From the NCBI GenBank assembly GCA_009780695.1, contig WQZN01000007.1, positions 57,120-121,119 of the forward strand: 64,000 nucleotides of DNA, read 5' to 3'. Within the stretch, counting starts at the first letter, position 1. Each line of letters begins with the position of its first letter. The stretch is from Microbacteriaceae bacterium. GTDB taxonomy: Bacteria > Actinomycetota > Actinomycetes > Actinomycetales > Microbacteriaceae. The notes below the pieces were generated by a model, which saw nothing but the letters and a program-made list of their open reading frames with translations, was not told where the DNA came from and made no database searches. Of this stretch, positions 8,685-17,588 are shown one piece after another. A program made the position numbers and the translations under genes.

Positions 8685-8730
8685 TCCTGCGCGTCCGCAT
8701 AGCGATCGCCGGTTGAACCAGCCTTGAGCA

Positions 8731-8760
8731 GGTGTGCGCAGGTGTGCGCAGGTGTGCGCA
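8731..8760. repeat. 10-bp tandem repeat GGTGTGCGCA x3
   Basis: Three identical consecutive decamers. Confidence 0.95.
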
Positions 8761-8776
8761 AGTCGATCTGTGCGCT

Positions 8777-9016
8777 TCACTCGTCCGGCGCGTCGGATCT
8801 CTCTGCGTTGGCGGCACTCCTGAGGGCCTCGTCGTCGGCGTCATCATCAACCGACGCGTGTCCGACTATGCCGATGCCCACGGCCTCATGGTCGACCTCC
8901 TCAGCGGTCGAGTCGCTGTTCTTCGGCTCTTCATCAGCTTCCTTCTCGGTGCTCGGCTTCTGCAGTTGCTCGTCATCGGGCATCTTGTCGGTGTCGGCCT
9001 CGTGTGACTCGCTCAT
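8777..9016 (-). CDS. Small, highly acidic, probably disordered protein
   Basis: MSESHEADTDKMPDDEQLQKPSTEKEADEEPKNSDSTAEEVDHEAVGIGIVGHASVDDDADDEALRSAANAERSDAPDE. Confidence 0.55.
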   Translation of the reverse strand: MSESHEADTDKMPDDEQLQKPSTEKEADEEPKNSDSTAEEVDHEAVGIGIVGHASVDDDADDEALRSAANAERSDAPDE

Positions 9017-9179
9017 CGGCGCTCCTTCCGTTGTCGAGCCAGAGTTCGCCGGCCTGGTGGTTCGCGCAACGGGGGTGACATGCCGTGCTCACCTGTGCAA
9101 GGAGTTGCGGGGCCTGATCGGAACAGGCTCCATCTGCGGGCGTTCGGTGACCGTGGCCGCTGACGAGACCCCGCACGCT

Positions 9180-9962
9180 CTACAGGGTGGATCTGGCTGC
9201 GTGTACCGCTTCGGCGCAGAACGTCTGAACCCGGTCGACGAGGTTGCCGAGAACGGTGGGTTCAGGGGGCGCCGTGGTGAGGATCCGGTCCACCTCGTCG
9301 AGGTTGGCGTGCTTGAAGAGTTGCTTCTCGTTGGTGACCCAGATACCGCGAGCAGCGAGGACGGCGTGTGCGGTGCAGGTTGCCGCCCGGGCAAGAAGGC
9401 CCACGCACTGGGTCAGCCGGCCCGAGACTGCGTGGTAGCGGCGGGCATAGTCGAACTCCGCTTCCGCTTGACGCCACCAGACATCCGGCGCATGTTCGCG
9501 TAACGCCGGCGGGTATTCGGCGACATCGGGAAGCTCGCCCGTCAGCACCTGCTTCACTGCCAGCTCCGCTAGCACGAGGTACGACGGCAAGCCCGAAAGA
9601 TGGAACCACAGTGGCTCCGTCTCGAAACGTCCCTCGTGAGCCTCGGCGATCACCCGGTCGATGACGTCGAGATCGCGGTAGTGCACGTCGCTCGGCCGGC
9701 CATCGATCGTCAGCCACGCTCCGCCGTTGAACACCGTGTTCGGCGTCGAACTCCAGCTGCCCAGCTCGCCGACATTGCCCGGCCATCCGAGGTCGCGCAG
9801 GCACTGCGGGTCGAAATCACCCCGGTAGTAGATCGAGAAGTCCCAGTCGCTGTCCGGGCGGTTCGTCCCCTCGGCTCGTGATCCACCGAGCGTCACGGCC
9901 TCGACGCCGGGAAGCGCGCCGAGCCGATCGCCGACATAGGTGAGGAACGCGTCGTCATTCAC
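9180..9962 (-). CDS. Nucleotidyltransferase-fold protein
   Basis: VEAVTLGGSRAEGTNRPDSDWDFSIYYRGDF: the GGSRA..G...SDWD NTase signature. Confidence 0.85.
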   Translation of the reverse strand: MNDDAFLTYVGDRLGALPGVEAVTLGGSRAEGTNRPDSDWDFSIYYRGDFDPQCLRDLGWPGNVGELGSWSSTPNTVFNGGAWLTIDGRPSDVHYRDLDVIDRVIAEAHEGRFETEPLWFHLSGLPSYLVLAELAVKQVLTGELPDVAEYPPALREHAPDVWWRQAEAEFDYARRYHAVSGRLTQCVGLLARAATCTAHAVLAARGIWVTNEKQLFKHANLDEVDRILTTAPPEPTVLGNLVDRVQTFCAEAVHAARSTL

Positions 9963-10049
9963 CCGGCCACGTTAACGGCATCCATACGCGCAGCAGAAGC
10001 ACCGGAACGCCGGATCGTGTTGCGGGCCGGCGTTCGAGAGGATGGGGGC

Positions 10050-10541
10050 ATGAGCGATGAAACGGTGATGGCCTCTGGCAGCAATGTGACGCGGCAGGAC
10101 TACAACCCGGGGCCTCGAGTGGGCATCACGTTTTCAACCTTCGATCTTCTTCATGCCGGGCACATCATGATGCTCGCCGAGGCGAAGCGGCAGTGCGACT
10201 ACCTCATCTGTGGACTGCAGATGGATCCGACGATCGACCGCCCCGAGAAGAACGCGCCCACCCAGACCGTGGTGGAGCGGTACATCCAGTTGCGCGGCTG
10301 CACGTACGTCGACGAGATCGTGCCGTATTCCACCGAGCAAGACCTCGAAGACATCCTGCGCTCGTTCAAACTCGACGTGCGCATCGTCGGCGATGAATAT
10401 CGTGACCGCGACTTCACGGGGCGCAGCTACTGCGAAGAACGCGGCATCGAGCTTTACTTCAACGTGCGCGATCACAGGTTCTCGAGTTCCGGCCTGCGAA
10501 GGATCGTCGCAGCGAAGGAAGCCGAACGCACCGCACGCTGA
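10050..10541 (+). CDS. Cytidylyltransferase-like (glycerol-3-phosphate cytidylyltransferase/TagD-type) protein
   Basis: GITFSTFDLLHAGHIMMLAEAKRQCDYLICGL...RIVGDEYRDRDFTGRSYCEERGIELYFNVRDHRFSSSGLRR: HxGH-type motif and RxSSS-type motif. Confidence 0.8.
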   Translation: MSDETVMASGSNVTRQDYNPGPRVGITFSTFDLLHAGHIMMLAEAKRQCDYLICGLQMDPTIDRPEKNAPTQTVVERYIQLRGCTYVDEIVPYSTEQDLEDILRSFKLDVRIVGDEYRDRDFTGRSYCEERGIELYFNVRDHRFSSSGLRRIVAAKEAERTAR

Positions 10542-10606
10542 CCGATCTCACTGCGGGCGTGTCGCAGGTGCTTCGCGTACGCAGGCTGACATATGTGCCG
10601 GGCTGT

Positions 10607-11344
10607 TCAACTCTCGTGGATCGCGGGCGGCTGGTGCGTGCGGAGGAACCCGACGCTGCGCCGGATGATGTCATCGGCTTGCTCAGCGGTCCAGGCGCTG
10701 TGCGGGTACCCGTCGAAGACGTCGATCTCGACATTCGGGCCCGCGGCTGAGACGAGCGCTTCGCGGTTCTCGGTGGACACGTATTCGTCGGCCGTGCCGA
10801 AGACGAGGTAGCTGGGAGCGGAGATCTCGGTCAGGTGCTTCGCCACGTCGGCGGCGTAGGCCTGTTCCCAGAAGAGATTGCCGACGCGCTGGCCGCCTTC
10901 TTCCACGTATCCGTTCGACCCCGGCACGAACTCGTCGATGTTGGCGTCGGGCACCCATGCCACGACGGCCTCGACCGGAAGGCCCGCGGCGGCGCAGATC
11001 ACTGCCGAGGCGCCCATGCTCTGGCCGAACAGGGCGACGCGCTGGCCGCGTTCGAGCTGCTGACGTGCAAGAGAGTCGATCGTCGCGACCCAGTCATCGA
11101 ATCGCGATTCGAGGAAATCGCCGTCGGAATCACCTGATCCGTACTGATCGAAGCGCAGCGACGGGATGCCGGATGCAGCCAGGAGACGCGCCGCCCGTAC
11201 GAAGGCGCGATTCGGGCCGGTCTTCTCGCCACGGAAGCCATGGCAGAAGATCACCGTCATCGCACCGGCGGCCTCGTGTCGGGCACAGGCGATCGAGCGC
11301 CCCGCGATCTCGGTTCGGCTCAAGCTCTCAGAGGCGGACGGCAC
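10607..11344 (-). CDS. Alpha/beta hydrolase
   Basis: VIFCHGFRGEKTGPNRAFVRAARLLAASGIPSLRFDQYGSGDSDGDF...VALFGQSMGASAVICAA; GxSxG nucleophile elbow. Confidence 0.8.
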   Translation of the reverse strand: MPSASESLSRTEIAGRSIACARHEAAGAMTVIFCHGFRGEKTGPNRAFVRAARLLAASGIPSLRFDQYGSGDSDGDFLESRFDDWVATIDSLARQQLERGQRVALFGQSMGASAVICAAAGLPVEAVVAWVPDANIDEFVPGSNGYVEEGGQRVGNLFWEQAYAADVAKHLTEISAPSYLVFGTADEYVSTENREALVSAAGPNVEIDVFDGYPHSAWTAEQADDIIRRSVGFLRTHQPPAIHES

Positions 11345-11348
11345 CGCC

Positions 11349-12548
11349 TCAGTCTGCCGCGTTTCCGAGCCGAGCGACGATCCCCTCGGCCGCCTGCGCT
11401 GCCGTCAGGGCGCTCGTGTCGACGACGGCGGTGCCGTCGGGCATGTCGTCATAACGCGTGCGCTCGCCGACTGCGGTCGCGATCGCCTCGGCCAGAGCCG
11501 GTCCGTCGAGCCCCGCACGGTGGTCCCCCGGTATTCCCGGGCCGGCCCCGCGCGCCCTCTGTGTGATGCGCTCGGCCAGCGCCTCGGGCGAAGCGTGGAG
11601 CCAGATCGCAGTGAGCGGCGCACCGCGCCACGCGTCGCTCACCGAGCGGATGGTGCGGGCATCCCCGGTCACGACGATGGTGTGCGCGCCGGCGCGGGTC
11701 AGGATGTCGGCGATCGCCGTCACGTTGGCCGCCCGCATCGGCGCCAATTCCTCCGAGCGCGGCTCGGCCCCGAGGAAGCCGAGTTGATACGCGTCGAGGT
11801 AGGCCGCGGGGCGCCCTGTGGCAGCCATTCGCGAGTAGGTCGAATACCCGATCGTCGACAGGCCGACCCCGCCCGGCCCGGAGATCAGAACCGCCTCGCG
11901 CGGCAGGCCGACTGAGCCGGCGCCCTCGTTCGTCCGCGGAACATCCGAAGAATCAGAGGCAGCCGCCTCGAGGAAGCTCATGACTTCAGCGGTGATCCGG
12001 CTCGCGATCTCGGCGACGGCGCGTCCGGTGGTGTCGATGCGCAGACCGGCCAGGCTCGGGTCGAGGCGCGCGGCATACTCGACGTTCTCTTCCATCTCAT
12101 CGAGCAGGGAACCCCGCCTGCGGATGCGCTCGCGCAAGGCCGGCGCCTCGACGTCGAGGTGCACCGTGAACACGCGGTGTCGGGGCAGCCCGGCCAACAA
12201 CGAGCTGAGGTGAGCGGCGTCGTCGGCGATTCCGGTGACGATCAGCACCCGCGCGTCGTGAGCGCCAAACTCGCGTTCCAGCCGAGGAAGGCCGGAGGCG
12301 ATGAGCTGTGTCTCGGAGGCGCTGACTCCCCGCGCCAGCCGGAGTTGATCGGCGTCGACAAGCGCTGCGACGACCCCGGCGGCGGCGAGACCCTGAAGGA
12401 CCCGAAACCCCGCGGTGGATTTGCCTACCCCTGACGCCCCGAAGATCCACACGACAGGCAACACGAAAACACCGTACAAGCCGCGCCGGTCGCAGGCTCG
12501 GGAACGGGCAGAATTCGAGGATGCGACAAACACCCGGGCGTCAGACAT
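11349..12548 (-). CDS. Tandem P-loop ATP-binding protein with two kinase-like halves
   Basis: First Walker A GASGVGKS; second, degenerate GPGGVGLST; both followed by a parallel ...LVDADQLRLA / ...YLDAYQLGFL segment. The start may be internal (VFVLPVVWIFGASGVGKS). Confidence 0.7.
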   Translation of the reverse strand: MSDARVFVASSNSARSRACDRRGLYGVFVLPVVWIFGASGVGKSTAGFRVLQGLAAAGVVAALVDADQLRLARGVSASETQLIASGLPRLEREFGAHDARVLIVTGIADDAAHLSSLLAGLPRHRVFTVHLDVEAPALRERIRRRGSLLDEMEENVEYAARLDPSLAGLRIDTTGRAVAEIASRITAEVMSFLEAAASDSSDVPRTNEGAGSVGLPREAVLISGPGGVGLSTIGYSTYSRMAATGRPAAYLDAYQLGFLGAEPRSEELAPMRAANVTAIADILTRAGAHTIVVTGDARTIRSVSDAWRGAPLTAIWLHASPEALAERITQRARGAGPGIPGDHRAGLDGPALAEAIATAVGERTRYDDMPDGTAVVDTSALTAAQAAEGIVARLGNAAD

Positions 12549-12856
12549 CCCCTCGTCATCGGCTGTCGACGACGGCCGTCGTCTTCGGCGTCATCGGAAT
12601 CCTGGGCACCGTCGTCACGCTGGGCATCGCATTCGCCGTGCCCGGCCCGCAGCCGGGCATGTGGGACACGTTCTTCCTGTGGCTGACCCTGCTGGCCTGG
12701 GTTTTCGGGATCTTCGCCCCGGTCGTCGCGCTCGTGCTCGGCATCATCGGCATGGTCAGGCGTCAGGGGCGGGTTGCCGTCGTGGGCACGACCCTGGGCG
12801 GCATCGGCATAGTCTTCGCGGCCGTCGCTTTCCTCGTCGTCTTCGGGCTGCTCTGA
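12521..12856 (+). CDS. Small membrane protein (DUF4190-like)
   Basis: Hydrophobic helices TTAVVFGVIGILGTVVTLGIAF...VVALVLGIIGMVRR...GIGIVFAAVAFLVVFGLL. Confidence 0.65.
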   Translation: MRQTPGRQTSPRHRLSTTAVVFGVIGILGTVVTLGIAFAVPGPQPGMWDTFFLWLTLLAWVFGIFAPVVALVLGIIGMVRRQGRVAVVGTTLGGIGIVFAAVAFLVVFGLL

Positions 12857-12880
12857 GGAATCGGTGGGGGCGCGACCTGC

Positions 12881-13270
12881 TTACTCGCGCATGAAGCGGT
12901 TGCCGTCGCGGATCCATGCCGTGCCCTTCGGCGCATCGAGATAGGGAACGACTGCGGGGTCGTGGTTGGCGATCGCGTTGAGCGAGAACGGATGCGCGTT
13001 CGCGGGGTCGTTGATGTACTGCTGCGTCTCATCGCCGGCGTAGAACCGCCAGCCCGAGTCGTTCGGCAGTGAGTCGTTCGGGGCCTCGCGCACCATGTAT
13101 CCGACGTGCGCGCCGTCTGCGCTGACCCGGGTCGTGGCGAGGCATGCGGTGTCGGCCGCGAGAGGAAGGTAGGAATCGGGGCTCGGAAGGCCGCGAGCGA
13201 ACTCCGACGGCTGCTGTCCGTCGAGCGGAACCGCAGACGTGTTCCTCGCTTTCTGCCGCCCTCGACCCAT
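12881..13270 (-). CDS. DUF2185 / Imm33-like protein
   Basis: VGYMVREAPNDSLPNDSGWRFYAGDETQQYINDPANAHPFSLNAIANHDPAVVPYLDAPKGTAWIRDGNRF matches the DUF2185 pattern. Confidence 0.7.
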   Translation of the reverse strand: MGRGRQKARNTSAVPLDGQQPSEFARGLPSPDSYLPLAADTACLATTRVSADGAHVGYMVREAPNDSLPNDSGWRFYAGDETQQYINDPANAHPFSLNAIANHDPAVVPYLDAPKGTAWIRDGNRFMRE

Positions 13271-13359
13271 GCGGCGATCATCTCAGCGTCATGTGGCTGG
13301 GATCCAGACCACGGGCGCGCCCGATCGGCCGTCGCAGGACGACGCGGCAGGATGACGCC

Positions 13360-14115
13360 GTGGGCGATGTGTTCAGTGAGAAGTTGATGCAGTGGCGCGA
13401 GTACACCGAGACGCCCTGGGCGCGCGTCCGCTACGCGACCGTCGCCGAGGTGCTGAGGCGGCAGTCCGACGCGCTCGGCGGCCGTCTGCGCGTGCTGGAT
13501 GTCGGCGGCGGTGACGGTCATGACGCGCTGCCTCTGGCCCAGGCCGGGCACGATGTCACGATCGTCGACCCGTCGCAGGCCTGGCTGGACGAGGCGCAAC
13601 GTCGTGCGGAGGCGGCGGATGTCGGCATCCGCACGGTCCTCGGGGATCTCGACGAGCTGCCGCGCGGCGAGTGGGACCTGGTGCTCTGCCACTTCGTGCT
13701 GCGCTATCGCCCCGCCGACGCGGGAGATCTCGCCGCGCTCGCCGAATGCGTGCGCCCGGGCGGCCGCCTGTCGGTGATGGACGTGAACCCCGCCGGCCGC
13801 GTGCTGCGAGCGCTGGTCGGTGAAGGGCCGTCGGCCGCGGCCGCGGCACTCCACGCCGAGCGAATCGCGGTGCAGACGTTCCAGACCGATGCGCGCAAAG
13901 TCGAGGTCGACGAGGTCGAGGCGGATGCCGCGGCATCCGGCCTCACCGCGATCGGCCGCTACGGCAACCGGATCGCGAACGACCTGCTGCTCGACAACGT
14001 GGCGAAGCACGACCCGGCCTACTTCGATGAGCTGCTCGAACTCGAACTCGAGCTCTGCGACCGCGAGCCGTTCAACCGCATCGGGTTCGCGTGGCAGCTG
14101 ATCTTCGAACGGTAG
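13360..14115 (+). CDS. Class I SAM-dependent methyltransferase (SmtA/CmoM-like)
   Basis: GTG start; LRVLDVGGGDGHDALPLAQAGHDVTIVDPSQAWLDEA; C-terminal ...CDREPFNRIGFAWQLIFER. Confidence 0.8.
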   Translation: MGDVFSEKLMQWREYTETPWARVRYATVAEVLRRQSDALGGRLRVLDVGGGDGHDALPLAQAGHDVTIVDPSQAWLDEAQRRAEAADVGIRTVLGDLDELPRGEWDLVLCHFVLRYRPADAGDLAALAECVRPGGRLSVMDVNPAGRVLRALVGEGPSAAAAALHAERIAVQTFQTDARKVEVDEVEADAAASGLTAIGRYGNRIANDLLLDNVAKHDPAYFDELLELELELCDREPFNRIGFAWQLIFER

Positions 14116-14119
14116 GCGC

Positions 14120-14425
14120 TTACTGGCGCTCACCGCTCGACTGATGGGCCAGGCCCGTGACGGAGTAGCGCCGCTCGATGTCGGCGGTCTCGCGGCCCCA
14201 GGTGCTGGCGGCGACGCGGGCCTGATGGGCTGCGAACGCGGACTCGCTGGCGAACAGCTCGTCGACCTGCCAGACCAGTGGGTCGTCGGTCGGCGCGACT
14301 TCGAACGAGAGACACCCGGGCTCGGTGCGCGTGATCTCGATGTGCTCGGGCAGGAGCTCGACGACGCGACGCGCTTGGCGCGCGTCGACACAGACGAGCT
14401 GTCCACTCAGGCGCACTTCGCTCAC
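14120..14425 (-). CDS. Antibiotic-biosynthesis-monooxygenase-fold protein (putative quinol monooxygenase)
   Basis: LVCVDARQARRVVELLPEHIEITRTEPGCLSFEVAPTDDPLVWQVDELFASESAFAAHQARV. Confidence 0.75.
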   Translation of the reverse strand: MSEVRLSGQLVCVDARQARRVVELLPEHIEITRTEPGCLSFEVAPTDDPLVWQVDELFASESAFAAHQARVAASTWGRETADIERRYSVTGLAHQSSGERQ

Positions 14426-15238
14426 ACGCCGATGCTATGTCGGCCGTCCATCACGGAGCCGCTCGGCGCGTGATTGTGCTGAGGTGTCAGTTCGGCCCTG
14501 AAGCATCGGCCTCAAGGCTCTGGCCGCCGTCGTCACCCTGCGGGTACGGTTCGAATGTGAGCATCGGGGGCGTTTGCGAGGTGGTGCTGCGGGCTATGTT
14601 CGGCAGGCCGCCGCTCTGGCGCGGCATTGTCTTCGCGGCCTTGGGCCCGGCGTGGTTCGTTCTCGCTGCGATCGAGGGGCCGAGCTTCTTCCGGCTCATG
14701 GCCGGAGTGGCGTGGTGTCTGGTCGGTGTCGGCTATTCGGCTGTCGCTGTCTACGACCGCATTCACCGCACCGGGCGCTAGGCGCGGCAATAAGCGCGCC
14801 TGCCGCGACGCGCACCTCGCATCCAGGCCGGTCATGCTCGCGATCGGCCAGGGCGACGACCGCCAGGGTGCCCGCGAGCGAGGCTGCACGCACGGTAGGT
14901 CCGAACGGAATCTGCGCCTCCTGGCTGACATCCCTCGCGATAAGACCGGAATACGGCTCATCTTCTCGCTCAGTGACGTTTCGCGCACCATAGCCATGGG
15001 GAGTCGCGCACTGATCTCAAGTGACGTCAATCTCGTCGGTGAGCAGATCCGCATCGCCGCGTGCCGCTACCGCTATTTCTAGACAAGCCGTATGGCTCTG
15101 TCGCGGGTCGAGCGGCGAAACACGGGGCGGCGCGCCGACCGGACAGGCGCGAAGCGGAGCACCTCGATTAGGCTCGAGCGCGAAAACCTTACAGTGGATG
15201 CTTCTGGCATCCCCCGCTCTCATCGAGGTTCGAACCAC

Positions 15239-16444
15239 ATGACCGAGATCGCCGTCGATCAACGCCATCTCGCCCGCTGGCGCAATGCGATCATCGCCGC
15301 ATTCGCCATGGGCGGCATCACCGTGTCGGCCTGGGGGCCGCGTCTGCCGACGATCAGCGCGGACATGCACCTGAGCCCCGGCGCGATCGGCGTGCTGGTC
15401 GCGTTCGGCACCGTCGGCTCGATCGTCGGGCTGTTCCTGTCGACGCCGTTGCTGCACTGGCTGGGCGGCCGCCGGGGCGTGGCGAGCGCGCTCGTGACGA
15501 TCGCGTGCGGCCTGGCGATCATGGCGTTCGGCGTCGCGCTGCGGTCGACCCCGGTGATGGCGTTCGGCTTCATCGTGATGGGCATGGCGACGGGCATCCT
15601 GGATGTCTTCATCAACGTCGAGGGCTCGGCGGTCGAGCGCCGCGCGAAGCGGACGCTCATGCCGCTCATGCACTCGGCGTGGTCGGTCGGCGCGGCCATC
15701 GGCTCGGGCATCGGCGCCGCGTGCGCCGCGCTCGGCGTCACGCCGGCGCAGCAGTTCTTCGGCGAGGCCGTGCTCATCGCGGTCGTCGGCATCGTGGTCG
15801 CGCCCCTCATCCCGCTCGGCGCGCGCCAGGAGCCCGAGGCGGGCCCCGAGCGCACGCGCCGCGAGGCGTTCCGGCAGTACCTGCGCGGCTGGACCGACTG
15901 GCGACTGCTGCTCATCGGCGTGGTGCTGCTCGGCGTCGAGCTCGGCGAGGGCTCGGCCAACAACTGGCTCACCCTCGGCGTCAAGCAGGACCACGGCCAG
16001 ACCGCGGCCGTCGCCGCGCTGTTCTTCACGGCGTTCGCCGCGGGCGAGGCGGCGACGCGCATGTTCGGCGGCCCGGTCGTCGACCGGCTCGGGCGCGCCA
16101 ACACGATCCGCGTGACGACCGCGATCGGCGTGGTCGGGCTCGCGCTGTTCATCCTCGGCGGCAACCCCGCTCTCGTGCTGGTGGGCGTGCTGCTGTGGGC
16201 CGTCGGCGTGTCGATGGGCTTCCCGCTGGGGATGTCGGCGGCCGCGGAAGGCGGCGGGAACCCGGCTGCGCGCGTCAGCGTCATCGCCTCGATCGGCTAC
16301 GCCGCGAGCCTGGCGGGGCCACCCGTCATCGGCGCGCTCGCCGACTCGGTGGGCCTGCTCAACGCGATGTGGCTGCTCGTCGCGCTGATGATCGCGGCGT
16401 TCGCGGCGGCCGGGGCGCTGGCGGTGCGGAAGGAGCGCGTGTAG
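15239..16444 (+). CDS. MFS transporter
   Basis: About 12 hydrophobic segments; WRNAIIAAFAMGGITVSAWGPRLPTISADMHLSPGAIGVLVAFGTVGSIVGL; ATG at 15239. Confidence 0.85.
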   Translation: MTEIAVDQRHLARWRNAIIAAFAMGGITVSAWGPRLPTISADMHLSPGAIGVLVAFGTVGSIVGLFLSTPLLHWLGGRRGVASALVTIACGLAIMAFGVALRSTPVMAFGFIVMGMATGILDVFINVEGSAVERRAKRTLMPLMHSAWSVGAAIGSGIGAACAALGVTPAQQFFGEAVLIAVVGIVVAPLIPLGARQEPEAGPERTRREAFRQYLRGWTDWRLLLIGVVLLGVELGEGSANNWLTLGVKQDHGQTAAVAALFFTAFAAGEAATRMFGGPVVDRLGRANTIRVTTAIGVVGLALFILGGNPALVLVGVLLWAVGVSMGFPLGMSAAAEGGGNPAARVSVIASIGYAASLAGPPVIGALADSVGLLNAMWLLVALMIAAFAAAGALAVRKERV

Positions 16445-16564
16445 GCCACGTGCTCGCGGCCGGCGGCACGTGATGCGCGTCGGTGGCCGCCTGAACTGAG
16501 GTGCGCCTGACCGGGCGCGAGTTGGCGTTATCCACACGCGAAGCGCCAAGTCGGGGCCGGTCGG

Positions 16565-16604
16565 GGGATGCCTGAACTCGTCGAGGGATGCCTGAACTCC
16601 TCGA
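16565..16604. repeat. 20-bp tandem repeat GGGATGCCTGAACTCSTCGA x2 plus a degenerate third copy
   Basis: 16565-16584 and 16585-16604 differ at one base; followed by AGGGTGCTGAACCGGGG. Confidence 0.9.
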
Positions 16605-16783
16605 AGGGTGCTGAACCGGGGCGTTGAGCGGGCAGATCCCCACTACGGCACCCCTGCTGCCAGCCGGCACCAGGAAGGCGTACCCCGACGGCAGTCTCGA
16701 TCTGAGGGGCAGCCGGGTGATCTGACGGAGCTCCGATCTCCGCGCGATTGAATAGTGGTGCAGAACCGAACGGAAGGCACCGC

Positions 16784-17557
16784 GTGATCCACTCCTTCGT
16801 CGCCATCGGGGACAGCTTCACGGAAGGCGTCGGCGACGCCTATGCCGACGGCGAGGCTCGTGGCTGGGCCGACCTGCTCGCGTACGGGCTCGAGCTCGAT
16901 GCGGCATCCCACGGCGAGCACGTCGCCTATGCCAACCTCGCGATCCGCGGCCGCAAGCTCGTGCCGCTGCTCGACGAGCAGCTGGCCCCCGCGATCGCGC
17001 AGCACCCCGAGATGATCTCGATCAACGGCGGCGGCAACGACCTGATGCGGCCGCGCGTCGAGATCGCCGACCTCTCGCGACGGCTGCGCGAGGCGACGCT
17101 GAAGATCACGGATGCCGGCATCCACGCCCTCGTCCTCGCCGGCCCCGACCCGACCCACAACATCCCCGGCGGGGCGCTCGTGCGCCGTCGTGGCCGCGCG
17201 CTCACGGACGAGGTCGCCGCCTGGGTGTCCGACCTGCCGAACGCCACCTATGTCTCGGCGTTCGACGACGCCGTGCTCGCCGACCCGGCGCACTGGTCGC
17301 CCGACGGGCTGCACATGGGGCCGCTCGGCCACCTGCGTGTCGCCACGAACTGCCTGACAGCGCTCGGGGTGCCGGTTCCTGCCGACTGGGATGCGCTGCG
17401 GGCGTCCCTCTCCCCCACCGTCGCCGACTTCGGGTCGCTCGCCTACTGGCGCGAGCACGTGCTGCCGTGGATCGGTCGGCGCGTGCAGGGCCGGTCGTCG
17501 GGCGACAACCGGGTCGCGAAGCGGCCGCTGCTCGCCCCGGTGGCGACCGAGTCTTGA
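16784..17557 (+). CDS. SGNH/GDSL hydrolase
   Basis: SFVAIGDSFTEGVGD...INGGGNDLMRPR...HWSPDGLHMGPLGH: GDS, GGND and DGxH blocks. Confidence 0.85.
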   Translation: MIHSFVAIGDSFTEGVGDAYADGEARGWADLLAYGLELDAASHGEHVAYANLAIRGRKLVPLLDEQLAPAIAQHPEMISINGGGNDLMRPRVEIADLSRRLREATLKITDAGIHALVLAGPDPTHNIPGGALVRRRGRALTDEVAAWVSDLPNATYVSAFDDAVLADPAHWSPDGLHMGPLGHLRVATNCLTALGVPVPADWDALRASLSPTVADFGSLAYWREHVLPWIGRRVQGRSSGDNRVAKRPLLAPVATES

Positions 17558-17588
17558 TTCGCGGGCGCCGCCCCGCTTGGCTGGTGGG

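Noticed and set aside
8731-8760. CRISPR-like short repeat array
   Set aside because: Decamers are directly adjacent with no spacers and no cas genes nearby.
14437-14781. 114-aa plus-strand ORF with hydrophobic segments
   Set aside because: Could be a small membrane protein (GTG near 14557), but start and conservation are too uncertain to list as a feature.
14800-15080. Possible small gene between the small membrane ORF and the MFS gene
   Set aside because: Minus-strand frames read protein-like in places but contain stops and lack a start or RBS; no family recognised.
15226-15241. GGTTCGAACCAC resembling a tRNA T-arm or att core
   Set aside because: It matches the tRNA-Leu 3' sequence only at the generic GGTTCGA; no extended identity, so not a convincing att repeat.
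15017-16549. 510-aa minus-strand ORF antisense to the MFS transporter
   Set aside because: His/Arg/Asp-rich shadow of the plus-strand MFS gene.
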